Positions 8,322 to 17,474 of a stretch of DNA of 64,000 bases are shown here, in pieces. The notes under the pieces were generated by a model. The model was not told where the DNA came from. It saw only the letters and a list, made by a program, of their open reading frames with translations, and did not search any database. A program made the position numbers and the translations under genes. The stretch is from Lachnospiraceae bacterium (lineage in GTDB: Bacteria > Bacillota > Clostridia > Lachnospirales > Lachnospiraceae), in assembly GCA_910574885.1 (NCBI GenBank), contig CAJTDD010000021.1:1-64000 (forward strand), read 5' to 3'. Positions within the stretch are counted from its first letter, which is position 1; the number at the start of each line of letters is the position of its first letter.

Positions 8322-9668
8322 TTATTCCGCCTTCTGCATCAGGCGTCTCATCACTTCGTCTACCCGGAATATAGTTTGAAAACGATACTCCATCAGATTT
8401 TTGTATAATTCATATTGGCTGCCTTCCGTCACTGCGATGATGATCGCACAAGTGTCTGCTAAGCCGGCTGTTTCCTGCAGCTCTGCTATCGGGATTCCAT
8501 TGTATTCATCCTGGCCTTGCTCTTTATGGGTAACAACGAACCGGTCAATTCTGATGCCGTTTTTTGCCAAGGTTTCCGCCAGTTTTTTCCCTACTTGCCC
8601 TGCCCCATAGATTACAACCTGCGGAAAGGATGCAAGGGTATGCAGCCAGGCTTTTTCATACATATCTGCATTGTGAAAGCCGCATTGCGAAAGCCGCAGG
8701 TCACGCCTGTCTTTTGCCGTTGCCTGAAAAAAACGGTTTTTATTCTGGAGAATGGTGCGTATATCATTCCATACCTGGGGTGAGAATGCTTCTTCATTCA
8801 CCCTTCCTTTCTGCACATCTCTTTTTAGGCTGTCTGCAAGGCGGGTTAGGAGTGCATACTGGTATGGGGGCGCGACACGCTGGTAATGGCGGAAATAATC
8901 TTCGTATTTTGCCGCTGCAAAATAGTTTTCAATCTTTGGATGAGACTTCCAGTATCCGGAAAATTTTTCTTCCAGCCACTCGTATTCTTCAAAGACGCAG
9001 AATACTTTTTCCGGGTTGTGCATAGACGAATCCAAGTTATCTTTGCGGTAATGCAGCAGTGGGTCTTCGATCAAGTATACGGTTTCCGCCCATAGCCACC
9101 CTTGTTCTGCAAAGGAGATATCCTGGAAAGAAGCCCCGGGTGTTTCGTGGAACCAAATCTGGTTTTCCAGCAGGAAACGGCGTCTGTAGAGGCAGGTCCA
9201 TATCGTGTCTGCCTTCCCAAGCAGATGCGGGAATACTCTACTGTTTATCAGTTGGTTCTTAGGGAAGCCGCTAAGCCAGTCGCAGAAGGAATCTTGTCCT
9301 TCCACATGGTTGAAGTGGTTTCCTTTTACAATGTCAGCGCCGCTGACCAAAGCCGCCTGGTATAGTTTATCCAACATTTCAGGCTCCGCAAAGTCGTCGC
9401 TTTCTATAATGGCAATATATTCGCCTACGGCGTACTTAATCCCTGTATTCATGGTTCTGCCGTAGCCGGTATTTTCCTTGTGGATGACCTTGATGCGGGA
9501 ATCTTTTTTCGCATAATCGTCTAAAATCCGGCTGCTGGAATCTGTTGAGCCGTCGTCAATGCAGATCAGTTCAAAGTCTTTCCACGTTTGGTTTATGATG
9601 CTCTCCATGCACCGGGGAAGATAAGACGCTACGTTATAAACCGGCATGATGACCGATATCTGTGGCAT
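8322..9668 (-). CDS. GT2 glycosyltransferase with C-terminal GAG module
   Basis: 448 residues. Residues 1-110 are a classical GT2 domain: 'ISVIMPVYNVASYLPRC', 'LICIDDGSTDSS' and 'IAIIESDDFAEPEML', the last with the metal-binding ExDD. The middle about 200 residues are typical of EpsJ/WcaA-like enzymes. The C-terminal about 110 residues form a GAG module ('VVIYGAGQVGKKLA', 'YNGIPIAEL', 'TCAIIIAVT'). Strong ribosome binding site AAGGAGGG. Sugar donor and acceptor unknown. Confidence 0.88.
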   Translation of the reverse strand: MPQISVIMPVYNVASYLPRCMESIINQTWKDFELICIDDGSTDSSSRILDDYAKKDSRIKVIHKENTGYGRTMNTGIKYAVGEYIAIIESDDFAEPEMLDKLYQAALVSGADIVKGNHFNHVEGQDSFCDWLSGFPKNQLINSRVFPHLLGKADTIWTCLYRRRFLLENQIWFHETPGASFQDISFAEQGWLWAETVYLIEDPLLHYRKDNLDSSMHNPEKVFCVFEEYEWLEEKFSGYWKSHPKIENYFAAAKYEDYFRHYQRVAPPYQYALLTRLADSLKRDVQKGRVNEEAFSPQVWNDIRTILQNKNRFFQATAKDRRDLRLSQCGFHNADMYEKAWLHTLASFPQVVIYGAGQVGKKLAETLAKNGIRIDRFVVTHKEQGQDEYNGIPIAELQETAGLADTCAIIIAVTEGSQYELYKNLMEYRFQTIFRVDEVMRRLMQKAE

Positions 9669-9694
9669 ATATAATCCCTCCTTTTATATTCATC

Positions 9695-10792
9695 TTACAG
9701 GCAGCCATTAATTATTTCTGTAAATTTTAATCTCCCCTTTTCATTTAAGTGTGTATAATCATAAAAACAGGAGATATCATTGATTTTCTGGGAGAAATCA
9801 TATATTTCAAATTCAAATGTTGACTGGAACTGCTTTAAGGAAAACAGAAATTTTTCTTGCATTTTATTAAAATATTTCATCTCATCTTTTTCGATAATGT
9901 CTGCATAAATAGGAGGAACAATAATTAAAATTCTTGCATTTTTCAGTCGTTCAAGAATGCTCTGCATAATTTTTTCATTTTCTTTCCATGTTTCCTGATA
10001 AAAATGTTTCCAAGATCCGGGAAGTTTTATCTCTCCCTCTCCTTCCATTATCGATTCATTTATTTCTGAAATTTTTTTCCAATTTTTATATTTCCAAAAT
10101 TTATCACCAAATAATTTATCACATACCAAATATTCATAGATATCTTGATTGGGCACATGCGCTGCATTATGCCAATCCTCAAATCCTCTGCAAGCAAATA
10201 TCTGCCCGGTAGTAAATTGGTACAATGATTTAGACATATCATAATTAAAATAATAGAATGGGAAAACCAAAAGCGCTGTCCTAATTTTTCTTATGTCCTT
10301 CTTACATGAAAGGACTTCCAAAGATTTGTAATTATAATATAAATCCAAACCATGCCATGAAAAATCTAATGCGTTTAATGAAAGTCTCTTAAAGTCTATT
10401 CCTCTAAGTGAATAGGACAGCCCCATAACAACTGAATCTAAATTATCATTATTATTTATGCTGTCAATGATTTCTTTTTTCAAATCAGGAATGAATTCGG
10501 TATTTTTCTGGAGCAATAATCGCGGGACAATAATCTTATTCTCTTCGACATTTAACTCTATTAACCTTTTCCGAATCTCTAATTGGATCTGTTCCCTTTC
10601 TGAGAGTATGATAATATAATCGAATGGATACAAATGAATGTCAAAAGGATGGATAAATGTTTCTCCTTGCAAAACATCCTTATCAATATGGGAATCTGAC
10701 ACTCCTATCATTTCACATTTATCTGATAAATAATTCCTTACCCACGCCCGCAATCCTGCGTTTTTTACTCCGTAAATTATTACTTTTTTCAT
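9695..10792 (-). CDS. GAG module fused to SGNH-hydrolase-like domain
   Basis: 365 residues. The N-terminal about 100 residues form a GAG module ('KVIIYGVKNAGLRAWV', 'PFDYIIILSE'). The rest has two marks of SGNH/GDSL hydrolases: 'VVMGLSYSLRG' at about residue 125 (block I with nucleophile serine) and 'FYDYTHLNEKG' near the end (block V, catalytic Asp-x-x-His). Such domains in glycan loci are often O-acetyl or acyl esterases or transferases. No signal peptide or transmembrane segment is visible, so it is probably cytoplasmic. The sequence is distinctly AT-rich compared with its neighbours, suggesting separate acquisition. Confidence 0.65.
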   Translation of the reverse strand: MKKVIIYGVKNAGLRAWVRNYLSDKCEMIGVSDSHIDKDVLQGETFIHPFDIHLYPFDYIIILSEREQIQLEIRKRLIELNVEENKIIVPRLLLQKNTEFIPDLKKEIIDSINNNDNLDSVVMGLSYSLRGIDFKRLSLNALDFSWHGLDLYYNYKSLEVLSCKKDIRKIRTALLVFPFYYFNYDMSKSLYQFTTGQIFACRGFEDWHNAAHVPNQDIYEYLVCDKLFGDKFWKYKNWKKISEINESIMEGEGEIKLPGSWKHFYQETWKENEKIMQSILERLKNARILIIVPPIYADIIEKDEMKYFNKMQEKFLFSLKQFQSTFEFEIYDFSQKINDISCFYDYTHLNEKGRLKFTEIINGCL

Positions 10793-10796
10793 CCGT

Positions 10797-10893
10797 CATT
10801 TCTCCAATTATCAGATAAAGAGTAGCCATAAACTATAAGCTCCATATTACACGCTGGAATCATGGGGATCCCCTTCTTTCTGATAGTTTACGT
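10797..10893 (-). pseudogene. Remnant of a duplicated GAG-module gene end
   Basis: This intergenic stretch reads on the minus strand as a decayed copy of the 3' end of the 850-residue glycosyltransferase gene. The piece around 10820-10890 matches 12185-12255 at roughly four bases in five. It then jumps, with about 130 bases lost, to a block that is identical over 28 bases in both places (10790-10817 and 12054-12081). The similarity runs on into the first codons of the SGNH-fusion gene. It encodes nothing intact. Confidence 0.75.
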
Positions 10894-11982
10894 CTATGAA
10901 GCAGGCATAACTCTCGGTCTGACCGCATATAACACAGTTTCAAATTCTGTCAAATCATAATGTCTCAGATATAATTCATAAGTTGGATCTAATTCCAGAA
11001 TATTTCTTGGTATCTCCAGAATATCTTCATTTCGATGGTAAACACAGATTGCCAGATCAGGCTTATCCTTCAAAATAGTATTTCGTGCACCTTTTAATGC
11101 TTCTATTTCTGCCCCTTCAATATCCATTTTAATGAAGGAAACCCTTTCTTTACCTGATAAAAATTTATCAATAGACGTAACGGCAACCTTTGTTTTCCCA
11201 TATTCAGACAGAAGCGACGAAGCACCTTCCCCTCCACAGAAACTTAATGTTTCATCCTTGCTCCACAGTCCTTTATTTATAAACTCCACCCTGCTGTCAT
11301 CATTTAAACATTTCTTTTTGTTCTCTATACATTTTTTTAAATTAAAACCATCCGGCTCAAAAGCATATACTTTTTTAAATTCCGGATAAATATCCATAAA
11401 ATTGCAGGTGTCTTTCAGGTCAAAACACCCTCCGTCAATAAAAACTTCTCCTCCAGACGGACGTCTGATTATATCTTCATCAAAATACTGCAAACCATAA
11501 ATCTGCTCTCTGTTTGGATAGGAAAAAATACGTTCTTCTTCCATTCCTAATTCAAGCAGCTGCTCTTTCATTTCTTTACTGAATTTATAACTCCCTAAAA
11601 CAAACAATGCATTGGACATCTTTCTGTACGCTTCCTCGACAGATATTACCGGAAGCCCTTCACAAATTGACCCAATCAGCTCTGAGCTATTATCGCAAAA
11701 AGCAACTAATGTTCCCACTTTATATCCTTCAATAAAACGTTTATAAATTTTTCCGCAGAATCCTGCCCCAAAAATAATTACTGGCTGTTCTTTGGCGTAA
11801 AGATGCCGTTCTTTCAAAAGTGTATAAAGACTATGTTCCCCATTGTCAGCTTTTCGGATCGTCATTTCATACAAGTATTCCATGTCTTTATTGTTAAGAT
11901 TATATTGCAGACGTTTCATAAAAATAAATCGGGATTCTTCATCTTGCAGCTTATTGTAAATCTTTTCAAATTCTGACCACAT
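10894..11982 (-). CDS. GAG module fused to FkbM-family methyltransferase
   Basis: 362 residues. Residues about 65-160 are a GAG module ('VIIFGAGFCGKIYKRF', 'FCDNSSELIG', 'ALFVLGSY'). Residues about 175-340 are an FkbM methyltransferase: 'EVFIDGGCFDLKD' (motif I), 'VYAFEPDGFN' and 'VSFIKMDIEGAEIEALKGA', the hallmark of the family. FkbM enzymes usually O-methylate sugars or polyketide hydroxyls. The ribosome binding site GGAGGGG lies 10 bases or so before ATG. One of two FkbM-GAG fusions in this operon (the other starts at 30680). Confidence 0.88.
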   Translation of the reverse strand: MWSEFEKIYNKLQDEESRFIFMKRLQYNLNNKDMEYLYEMTIRKADNGEHSLYTLLKERHLYAKEQPVIIFGAGFCGKIYKRFIEGYKVGTLVAFCDNSSELIGSICEGLPVISVEEAYRKMSNALFVLGSYKFSKEMKEQLLELGMEEERIFSYPNREQIYGLQYFDEDIIRRPSGGEVFIDGGCFDLKDTCNFMDIYPEFKKVYAFEPDGFNLKKCIENKKKCLNDDSRVEFINKGLWSKDETLSFCGGEGASSLLSEYGKTKVAVTSIDKFLSGKERVSFIKMDIEGAEIEALKGARNTILKDKPDLAICVYHRNEDILEIPRNILELDPTYELYLRHYDLTEFETVLYAVRPRVMPAS

Positions 11983-12074
11983 TTACTCCATCCCCTCCTT
12001 TATATCCAATATTTAATTCTTTCCAAAACAACCCTGTAAATTACTGCTTTGATCATCCGTCATTTCTCCAATTA

Positions 12075-14606
12075 TCAGATACAGCGTGGTTTCCTCCAAC
12101 AGATCTTTTCTTTCAATAAGCCTTTATCCATAAGCTCCTCTATGATCTTCCCTGAAACCGTTTCACTCATTACCGCTATGACAATATAGTCATAATCTAT
12201 AAGTTCCATATCACGCACTGTAATCAGGGGATAACCTTCTTTCTGATAGCTTACTGCATCTTTATCCGTCCATCCCGCTATATCAATGTCTTCCCGGTTC
12301 CTTAACTGCCAATAATAATCCTTTCCCACATTTCCGGCTCCATATATCACAATGCGTTTCCCCTGCATCTCCTCATAGAACGGGAATACATAATTTATCT
12401 GCAGCTTGGTGATTTTTTGGAATCCCATTATCCTAAATGCGTTTCGCATTTCCATAGACATCCAGAGTTCCAACTGCATCAAAAGCCTCTCTTTTCTTCT
12501 GTGACGTTCAAATACTCCCCTCAACGACAAATATGCCTCGTTTAAATTTGTAAGATAGTTATCATGTATCGTATGAACGATAGAATCAGATCGATTACAA
12601 TAATAATACCCGCATAAATTAGATATCTTGATTTCTTTGCACGCTAATACGTAACGATATACGAATTCCGAATCCTCTCCCCAAAAAATATTTGTATTTA
12701 CTTCCTGGAATATTTGTCTTGCCAATTTTGTCCGAAATAATTTACCGAAAATATACGGCGTTAATCCCCGTCCAAAACTACATTGATATATCATCATATT
12801 ATCAATTATGCAGTCTAACTTTTCCTGTGAGCGGTATACCCCCGCTTCCAATAAGTCATATACCGGCTGATCGGAAGCCTCGCCAAAGTAGCATCCTGAC
12901 GTAACTAAATCGAGCCCCTTGTCAGCCTCACCCATTAATTTTTCAAAATAATCCGTATCCACATAGTCATCTGCATCGATAAAGACAACGTATTCCCCGC
13001 GGGCTTCTTCTGCCCCATTTCTTCTGGCAGCCGCCGCTCCCTGGTTTTTTTGCCGTATCACACGGACCCGTCCGTCTTTTGCATAAGACATGCATACTTC
13101 ATATGACCCGTCGTCCGAACCATCATCCAGCAAAATGAGGTCTATGTTTGTATAACTCTGGTTCAACACACTTTCTATGCATTGCGGGAGATAAGGCCGT
13201 TTATTATACACAGGAATAATGACGCTTAACAGTTCTTCCGCTTTCTTTTTTCTGTGTGTTTCCACGATCTGCAAGACATTGTTCCTAAACTGCCCCATGG
13301 AAAACGCCTCTTTATAGACCTGATAGGCTTTTTCTCCGGTTCCTTCCCACTCCGATTTATGGTCAAGCGCCCACTGCATACTGTCCGCCAGGCTTTTTAC
13401 GTCCCCCGCCCTGCAAAGCAGCCCGTTCTCACAATGCTTGATATATTCTGCCGTACCCGTCATATCTGAGGCAATACATACTTTTTTATACATCATTCCC
13501 TCTGCTAATACGACCGGCAAAGGGTCGTTCCTTGACGGGCAGACTACGACATCAATCTCCGGGTAAACCGCCATTAATTCTTCATGGTCCAATTCCCCGA
13601 ATATTCTTATGCTTCCTAATGCTTCGTACTGGTTTTGCACATCTTCCGGTATGCGCCCTATCAGCCAAAATTCTGCTGTATCTTTCCATTTTGTCCAGTT
13701 TTCCTCCACGGCTTTGACAAATACATCCTGCGCTTTTCTTGAATCCACTGTCCCGATTACTGCAAACACCGTTTTTTTACTTCCTTTTTCCGGAGTGCGG
13801 CAGATATCGCCCTCTGCAATTCCATATGTCAGTCTTCCAATCTTTCTGCCGCCGGAAAACCGTAAGTAAGAGTCCTCTGCCCTGCTGCTCACTCCATATG
13901 TAAATACCATATCCCCTGTCTCTAAATCTTCAGGCTTTATCTCCAATTCTCTGTAGATATTATCTTCTTCGTGCAGCCACCAGATAACCGGTATCGGAAG
14001 CCTCCCTAACTTCCGAACCAGTTGATATAAGGTCACTGTATTTGCGACGATGAAATCAAATTCGGAAAAGTAAAGCTCAATCTCCTCCTGGCTAAATTGA
14101 AAATCCTCAAAAACTGTGACGGAAATTCCCTTTTCGATATATTCATAGAGCAGGCTTCCTTTTTTATCAGAATATAGCGTAATTCCATAGCCGGCTTCCT
14201 GCAAAACAGACGCCATATGAGATAACACGATTGGCGCTCCGGTAAGCTCCAAATCATGTGTGACCAATAAAATCTTTGCTTTGGGGGTACACTGCATATT
14301 TTTTCTGTATAGCTCCATCTTTCGCATCTCTGAAAATATCCCACGGTATTCCCTGTCTAGGATGCATTCCCGCGGAATCCCCATCTGTGCTAGCTGGCGG
14401 TACATCTCTTTGTAATGTTTGCTTACAAGCAGGATATAATCATATCGGCATCGCTTTAGCTGCTGCGGGGATAATACTTCTATCCCGTCTATGTATGTCC
14501 CCTGTTTGCCTGGGTCATTGTCTAAAAGCGCGACAATATCCATATGTTTGAATTTCGGTTTATTTATTTCGTATAATTTCCCCGTCCCGAAGATAATTAC
14601 CCGCAA
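12075..14606 (-). CDS. Four-domain glycosyltransferase: GAG, GT4, GT2, GAG
   Basis: 843 residues if translation begins at TTG 14604-14606, which follows a strong GGGAGGTGGGAG site; an ATG lies 21 bases earlier without a good site. Order: GAG module ('VIIFGTGKLYEIN', 'LLDNDPGKQG'); GT4 (GT-B) domain ('KILLVTHDLELTGAP' and, near its end, 'VCPSRNDPLPVVLAEGM'); GT2 (GT-A) domain ('LSVIIPVYNKRPYLPQCI', 'VVFIDADDYVD'); second GAG module ('IVIYGAGNVGKDYYW'). Two transferases in one chain would add two sugars in sequence. The 3' end was the source of the remnant at 10797-10893. Confidence 0.85.
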   Translation of the reverse strand: MRVIIFGTGKLYEINKPKFKHMDIVALLDNDPGKQGTYIDGIEVLSPQQLKRCRYDYILLVSKHYKEMYRQLAQMGIPRECILDREYRGIFSEMRKMELYRKNMQCTPKAKILLVTHDLELTGAPIVLSHMASVLQEAGYGITLYSDKKGSLLYEYIEKGISVTVFEDFQFSQEEIELYFSEFDFIVANTVTLYQLVRKLGRLPIPVIWWLHEEDNIYRELEIKPEDLETGDMVFTYGVSSRAEDSYLRFSGGRKIGRLTYGIAEGDICRTPEKGSKKTVFAVIGTVDSRKAQDVFVKAVEENWTKWKDTAEFWLIGRIPEDVQNQYEALGSIRIFGELDHEELMAVYPEIDVVVCPSRNDPLPVVLAEGMMYKKVCIASDMTGTAEYIKHCENGLLCRAGDVKSLADSMQWALDHKSEWEGTGEKAYQVYKEAFSMGQFRNNVLQIVETHRKKKAEELLSVIIPVYNKRPYLPQCIESVLNQSYTNIDLILLDDGSDDGSYEVCMSYAKDGRVRVIRQKNQGAAAARRNGAEEARGEYVVFIDADDYVDTDYFEKLMGEADKGLDLVTSGCYFGEASDQPVYDLLEAGVYRSQEKLDCIIDNMMIYQCSFGRGLTPYIFGKLFRTKLARQIFQEVNTNIFWGEDSEFVYRYVLACKEIKISNLCGYYYCNRSDSIVHTIHDNYLTNLNEAYLSLRGVFERHRRKERLLMQLELWMSMEMRNAFRIMGFQKITKLQINYVFPFYEEMQGKRIVIYGAGNVGKDYYWQLRNREDIDIAGWTDKDAVSYQKEGYPLITVRDMELIDYDYIVIAVMSETVSGKIIEELMDKGLLKEKICWRKPRCI

Positions 14607-14654
14607 TGTCTCCCACCTCCCATACATTCTTTCTGGTATCCGCTATCGCCGGTA

Positions 14655-16187
14655 TCATAGGTTCGGCAGTGAATCCATAATCAATGATTCTAATGATAGA
14701 ATTAAATATGGCGTTTTTTTCTCCAATCTTTCTTTTATCTCTTCAAAGGCATATGGAACTGTCACAATGACCGCATCTGTTTCGGGCAGTTCCTCATATA
14801 TGGAATATATGGGAATCTCTGCTTTTATCTTATCTTTTTTTGCATCTATGCCATAGCATACCTTAACATTACCTTCTTGAAGTTCTTTTAATAAGTGTTC
14901 CCCCAGCATCCCCACCCCATAAATAGCTACAGAGTGTATCCCCTTTTCTTCCAGATAGCCTGCCATATTCCTGCCGCTCTCTTTGAGATAAAGCCATCTG
15001 TCAAGAACCCGCCAATATGTCTCATAACGGTATGCTTTTTCTTCCAGCCTTTTTCTTTCTCTCTCCATAGATTTACGGGAATCCATGTTTTGGTATTTTT
15101 CTAAATCGTTTTTATAGTTGTCTTTCGCATATTTGATACCCTGTAGATACTGAAACCCAAAACATTGATCTGGTTCCAGGTACATTCCTTCCCCCCACTC
15201 GTTCCATGCATTTAAAAAAATAAGATTATTCTGGCATACCATGTTCTTTGCTATTAATTCAGACATGTTTTTCCTGAAAAGCTCCGGCGACGCTCCGGCT
15301 ATCACCGCGCCTCGTTTCCCCCGGCGCGGTGTATCGTCATAACCGACAAAGCCTCCATATGCATACCTTTCACCGTCATGGCAATATTCCAGGATTTCTT
15401 TCCATATATCGCCATACTCAAATAAAAAATCATCCTCGCCCCGGTTCACCATCCTGTGGACTGACAATGCCCGCGCCGGCGCCAATACCAGCCCAATATC
15501 CGCATATTGCTTCTGCCTCTCGCCACAATTTGCCGCCACAATATACAGCCCCGGGAATCCTTCCCTTACAATCCATTCCTGCCACTTTTCCATCATTTGT
15601 CCAAAACATGGAATGCTCTTCGTCTGGTATATTACGAAAATGGGTTTTTTATCTTTTTTTATATATCTTTCGTCACGGAAAAAGGCCAGCAAATAGTCAA
15701 AATGCTCTCTCCATTGCTGTTCCCCGCCATATTCCTGTTCCAATAAGATCCCATTGCCTTTTTTCCCCTTGCTTTCCTCAAAAGTATCTGCCCATACGTT
15801 TTTATTGGCAACCTGACTCCAGGATCTTGCCCATGTTTCATTGGCCCAGCAAAAACAAAAGGGCATATCAATCTCTTTCCATGACAGCAAGTTTTCGGCA
15901 GGTTTTTCTAAAATCTGCCTCCCGTCCTTAAACCAGTAGTGATAGATACATTGGGCGTCAACCCCATAAGTATGCATCAAATCTGCCTGCCATTTCATGG
16001 CTGCCTTGTCCAACAGGTCATAATAATTGCTCCCCTGAGGTTCTCTTGGCTGGTAATGTCCTTTGAATAATGGTTCCGCTTTCCGTACCGCTGTCCATTC
16101 TGTAAACCCCTCTCCCCACCACTCATCATTTTCTTTAACTCTATGGAATTGGGGCAGGTACATCGTAATTACTCTGGCATCTTCCAT
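14655..16187 (-). CDS. WbsX-family glycosyltransferase-like protein with C-terminal GAG module
   Basis: 510 residues. It opens with 'ITMYLPQFHRVKENDEWWG' and 'GFTEWTAVRKAEPLF', then 'FCFCWANETWARSW' and 'NAWNEWGEGMYLEPD', all diagnostic of the WbsX (GH99-like) family found in O-antigen and rhamnan loci. The last about 110 residues are a GAG module ('SVAIYGVGMLGEHLL', 'AVIVTVPY'). The family's reaction is not well defined biochemically; it may act as a glycosyltransferase or an endo-acting hydrolase on the growing chain. Confidence 0.88.
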   Translation of the reverse strand: MEDARVITMYLPQFHRVKENDEWWGEGFTEWTAVRKAEPLFKGHYQPREPQGSNYYDLLDKAAMKWQADLMHTYGVDAQCIYHYWFKDGRQILEKPAENLLSWKEIDMPFCFCWANETWARSWSQVANKNVWADTFEESKGKKGNGILLEQEYGGEQQWREHFDYLLAFFRDERYIKKDKKPIFVIYQTKSIPCFGQMMEKWQEWIVREGFPGLYIVAANCGERQKQYADIGLVLAPARALSVHRMVNRGEDDFLFEYGDIWKEILEYCHDGERYAYGGFVGYDDTPRRGKRGAVIAGASPELFRKNMSELIAKNMVCQNNLIFLNAWNEWGEGMYLEPDQCFGFQYLQGIKYAKDNYKNDLEKYQNMDSRKSMERERKRLEEKAYRYETYWRVLDRWLYLKESGRNMAGYLEEKGIHSVAIYGVGMLGEHLLKELQEGNVKVCYGIDAKKDKIKAEIPIYSIYEELPETDAVIVTVPYAFEEIKERLEKKTPYLILSLESLIMDSLPNL

Positions 16188-16210
16188 AATTCTGTTTTTC
16201 CTTTCTGAAA

Positions 16211-17416
16211 TTAATCTATGATTCTGGTGATAATTTCTCTTTGGTACTTTTCATTTTGAATCATTGGTGGGGTGTGCCAATACGCTAATTCCGCAACACA
16301 TTTGCCTGGAATCTCTTCCCTCTTGTTACTTTTCATCCGATACCATTCATACTCATTATCCACCTGCCCAATATCAATCGCCTGAATACCAAGTTTAGCC
16401 AAGTCATATGCAAGTACTGTCGCGGTAGGCCCCAAAGTGACCAACACCATCTCGTCTGCTTGTACATATTTACATATACTTTCAAAAATTCGTTCATATT
16501 TATAAAATGCATTTTTTTCCGGACATATAATACGCCGGATATTGGATGCAGTATCCAGCAAATCATTGCCAGCACCCATATACGAATTTTTCCCTTCCAC
16601 AATGAGCAGTTTCCTATTTTTCCACATTTGCTTCATCAATCCAAAGATTTCTTTTGCCCAAGTCTTATCTTTATACATCATATATGGACGCGTTACATAC
16701 GCATCAAAATAAACCTTGTGTAAATCCAGCATTTTTGTAATATCCGTTCTTGTCTTTTCCCCCGTCATGTAATGGCGGATTCCATTTGCTGCTTCTTCCG
16801 TATACTTATCAAGATTTCCAAAATTATCCGCAATAGCAACCAGTATCTGCGGGTCGTCCGATTTAAGAACTTCTAAAAGCCGCATTGCCAATTCTTTATT
16901 GCATTCTTGAAACCATGGTCTTTCTTTTCCACGAATTATTTCAAATTCACCATCACCAAAACGGCATAAAGATTTGTTTTCCCTAATAATTTTTTTGAGC
17001 GCTTCTTTTCCGGAACGTATGATAGGTATTGATTCTTTTCCTCTTTCATACGGCATATTCAATTTTTTTTGTTCATATGCATTTGTTTTTATTTTTGATT
17101 TAAACAAGATGTCTCTGCGTTTTTCTTCATTTATACAAAGACATTCTCCTTGTTTATCATCCCAAAACACATATACTCGTTCAATTGGAATTCCTATTTC
17201 CATACATTTCCTGATAACTCCGCCATAATAGATTGTTGAAATAATGATCAAATTATACTCAGTTTTTTTTATTTCCTCCGGCGAAATAATTTTGTAATTC
17301 TTCCATATTCCGGACTTAACAGTATCAACTAGACCTGTTATGACACAATGTTCATAATTTATGCTACATAAAACCTTTTCAAAGTTTGCACCCACACCCC
17401 AAATTAAAATTTTCAT
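16211..17416 (-). CDS. GAG module fused to GT-D (DUF1792) glycosyltransferase
   Basis: About 401 residues from ATG 17414-17416. The frame stays open upstream to 17554, but that would overlap the preceding gene by 80 bases, so the internal start 'MKILIWGVGANFEKV' is preferred; a TTG 18 bases earlier is possible. The N-terminal about 110 residues are a GAG module ('LIIISTIYYG'). Then comes a DUF1792/GT-D domain with 'LCRFGDGEFEIIRG', where the DGE motif is the metal-binding signature of GT-D enzymes such as the streptococcal glucosyltransferase GalT1, and 'LVTLGPTATVLAYDL' near the end. AT-rich. Confidence 0.8.
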   Translation of the reverse strand: MKILIWGVGANFEKVLCSINYEHCVITGLVDTVKSGIWKNYKIISPEEIKKTEYNLIIISTIYYGGVIRKCMEIGIPIERVYVFWDDKQGECLCINEEKRRDILFKSKIKTNAYEQKKLNMPYERGKESIPIIRSGKEALKKIIRENKSLCRFGDGEFEIIRGKERPWFQECNKELAMRLLEVLKSDDPQILVAIADNFGNLDKYTEEAANGIRHYMTGEKTRTDITKMLDLHKVYFDAYVTRPYMMYKDKTWAKEIFGLMKQMWKNRKLLIVEGKNSYMGAGNDLLDTASNIRRIICPEKNAFYKYERIFESICKYVQADEMVLVTLGPTATVLAYDLAKLGIQAIDIGQVDNEYEWYRMKSNKREEIPGKCVAELAYWHTPPMIQNEKYQREIITRIID

Positions 17417-17474
17417 TTTGTTATGCTGCAAGACACTCTGCTTCTCCTTCCAAGATATATACTTTTCGCACTCC

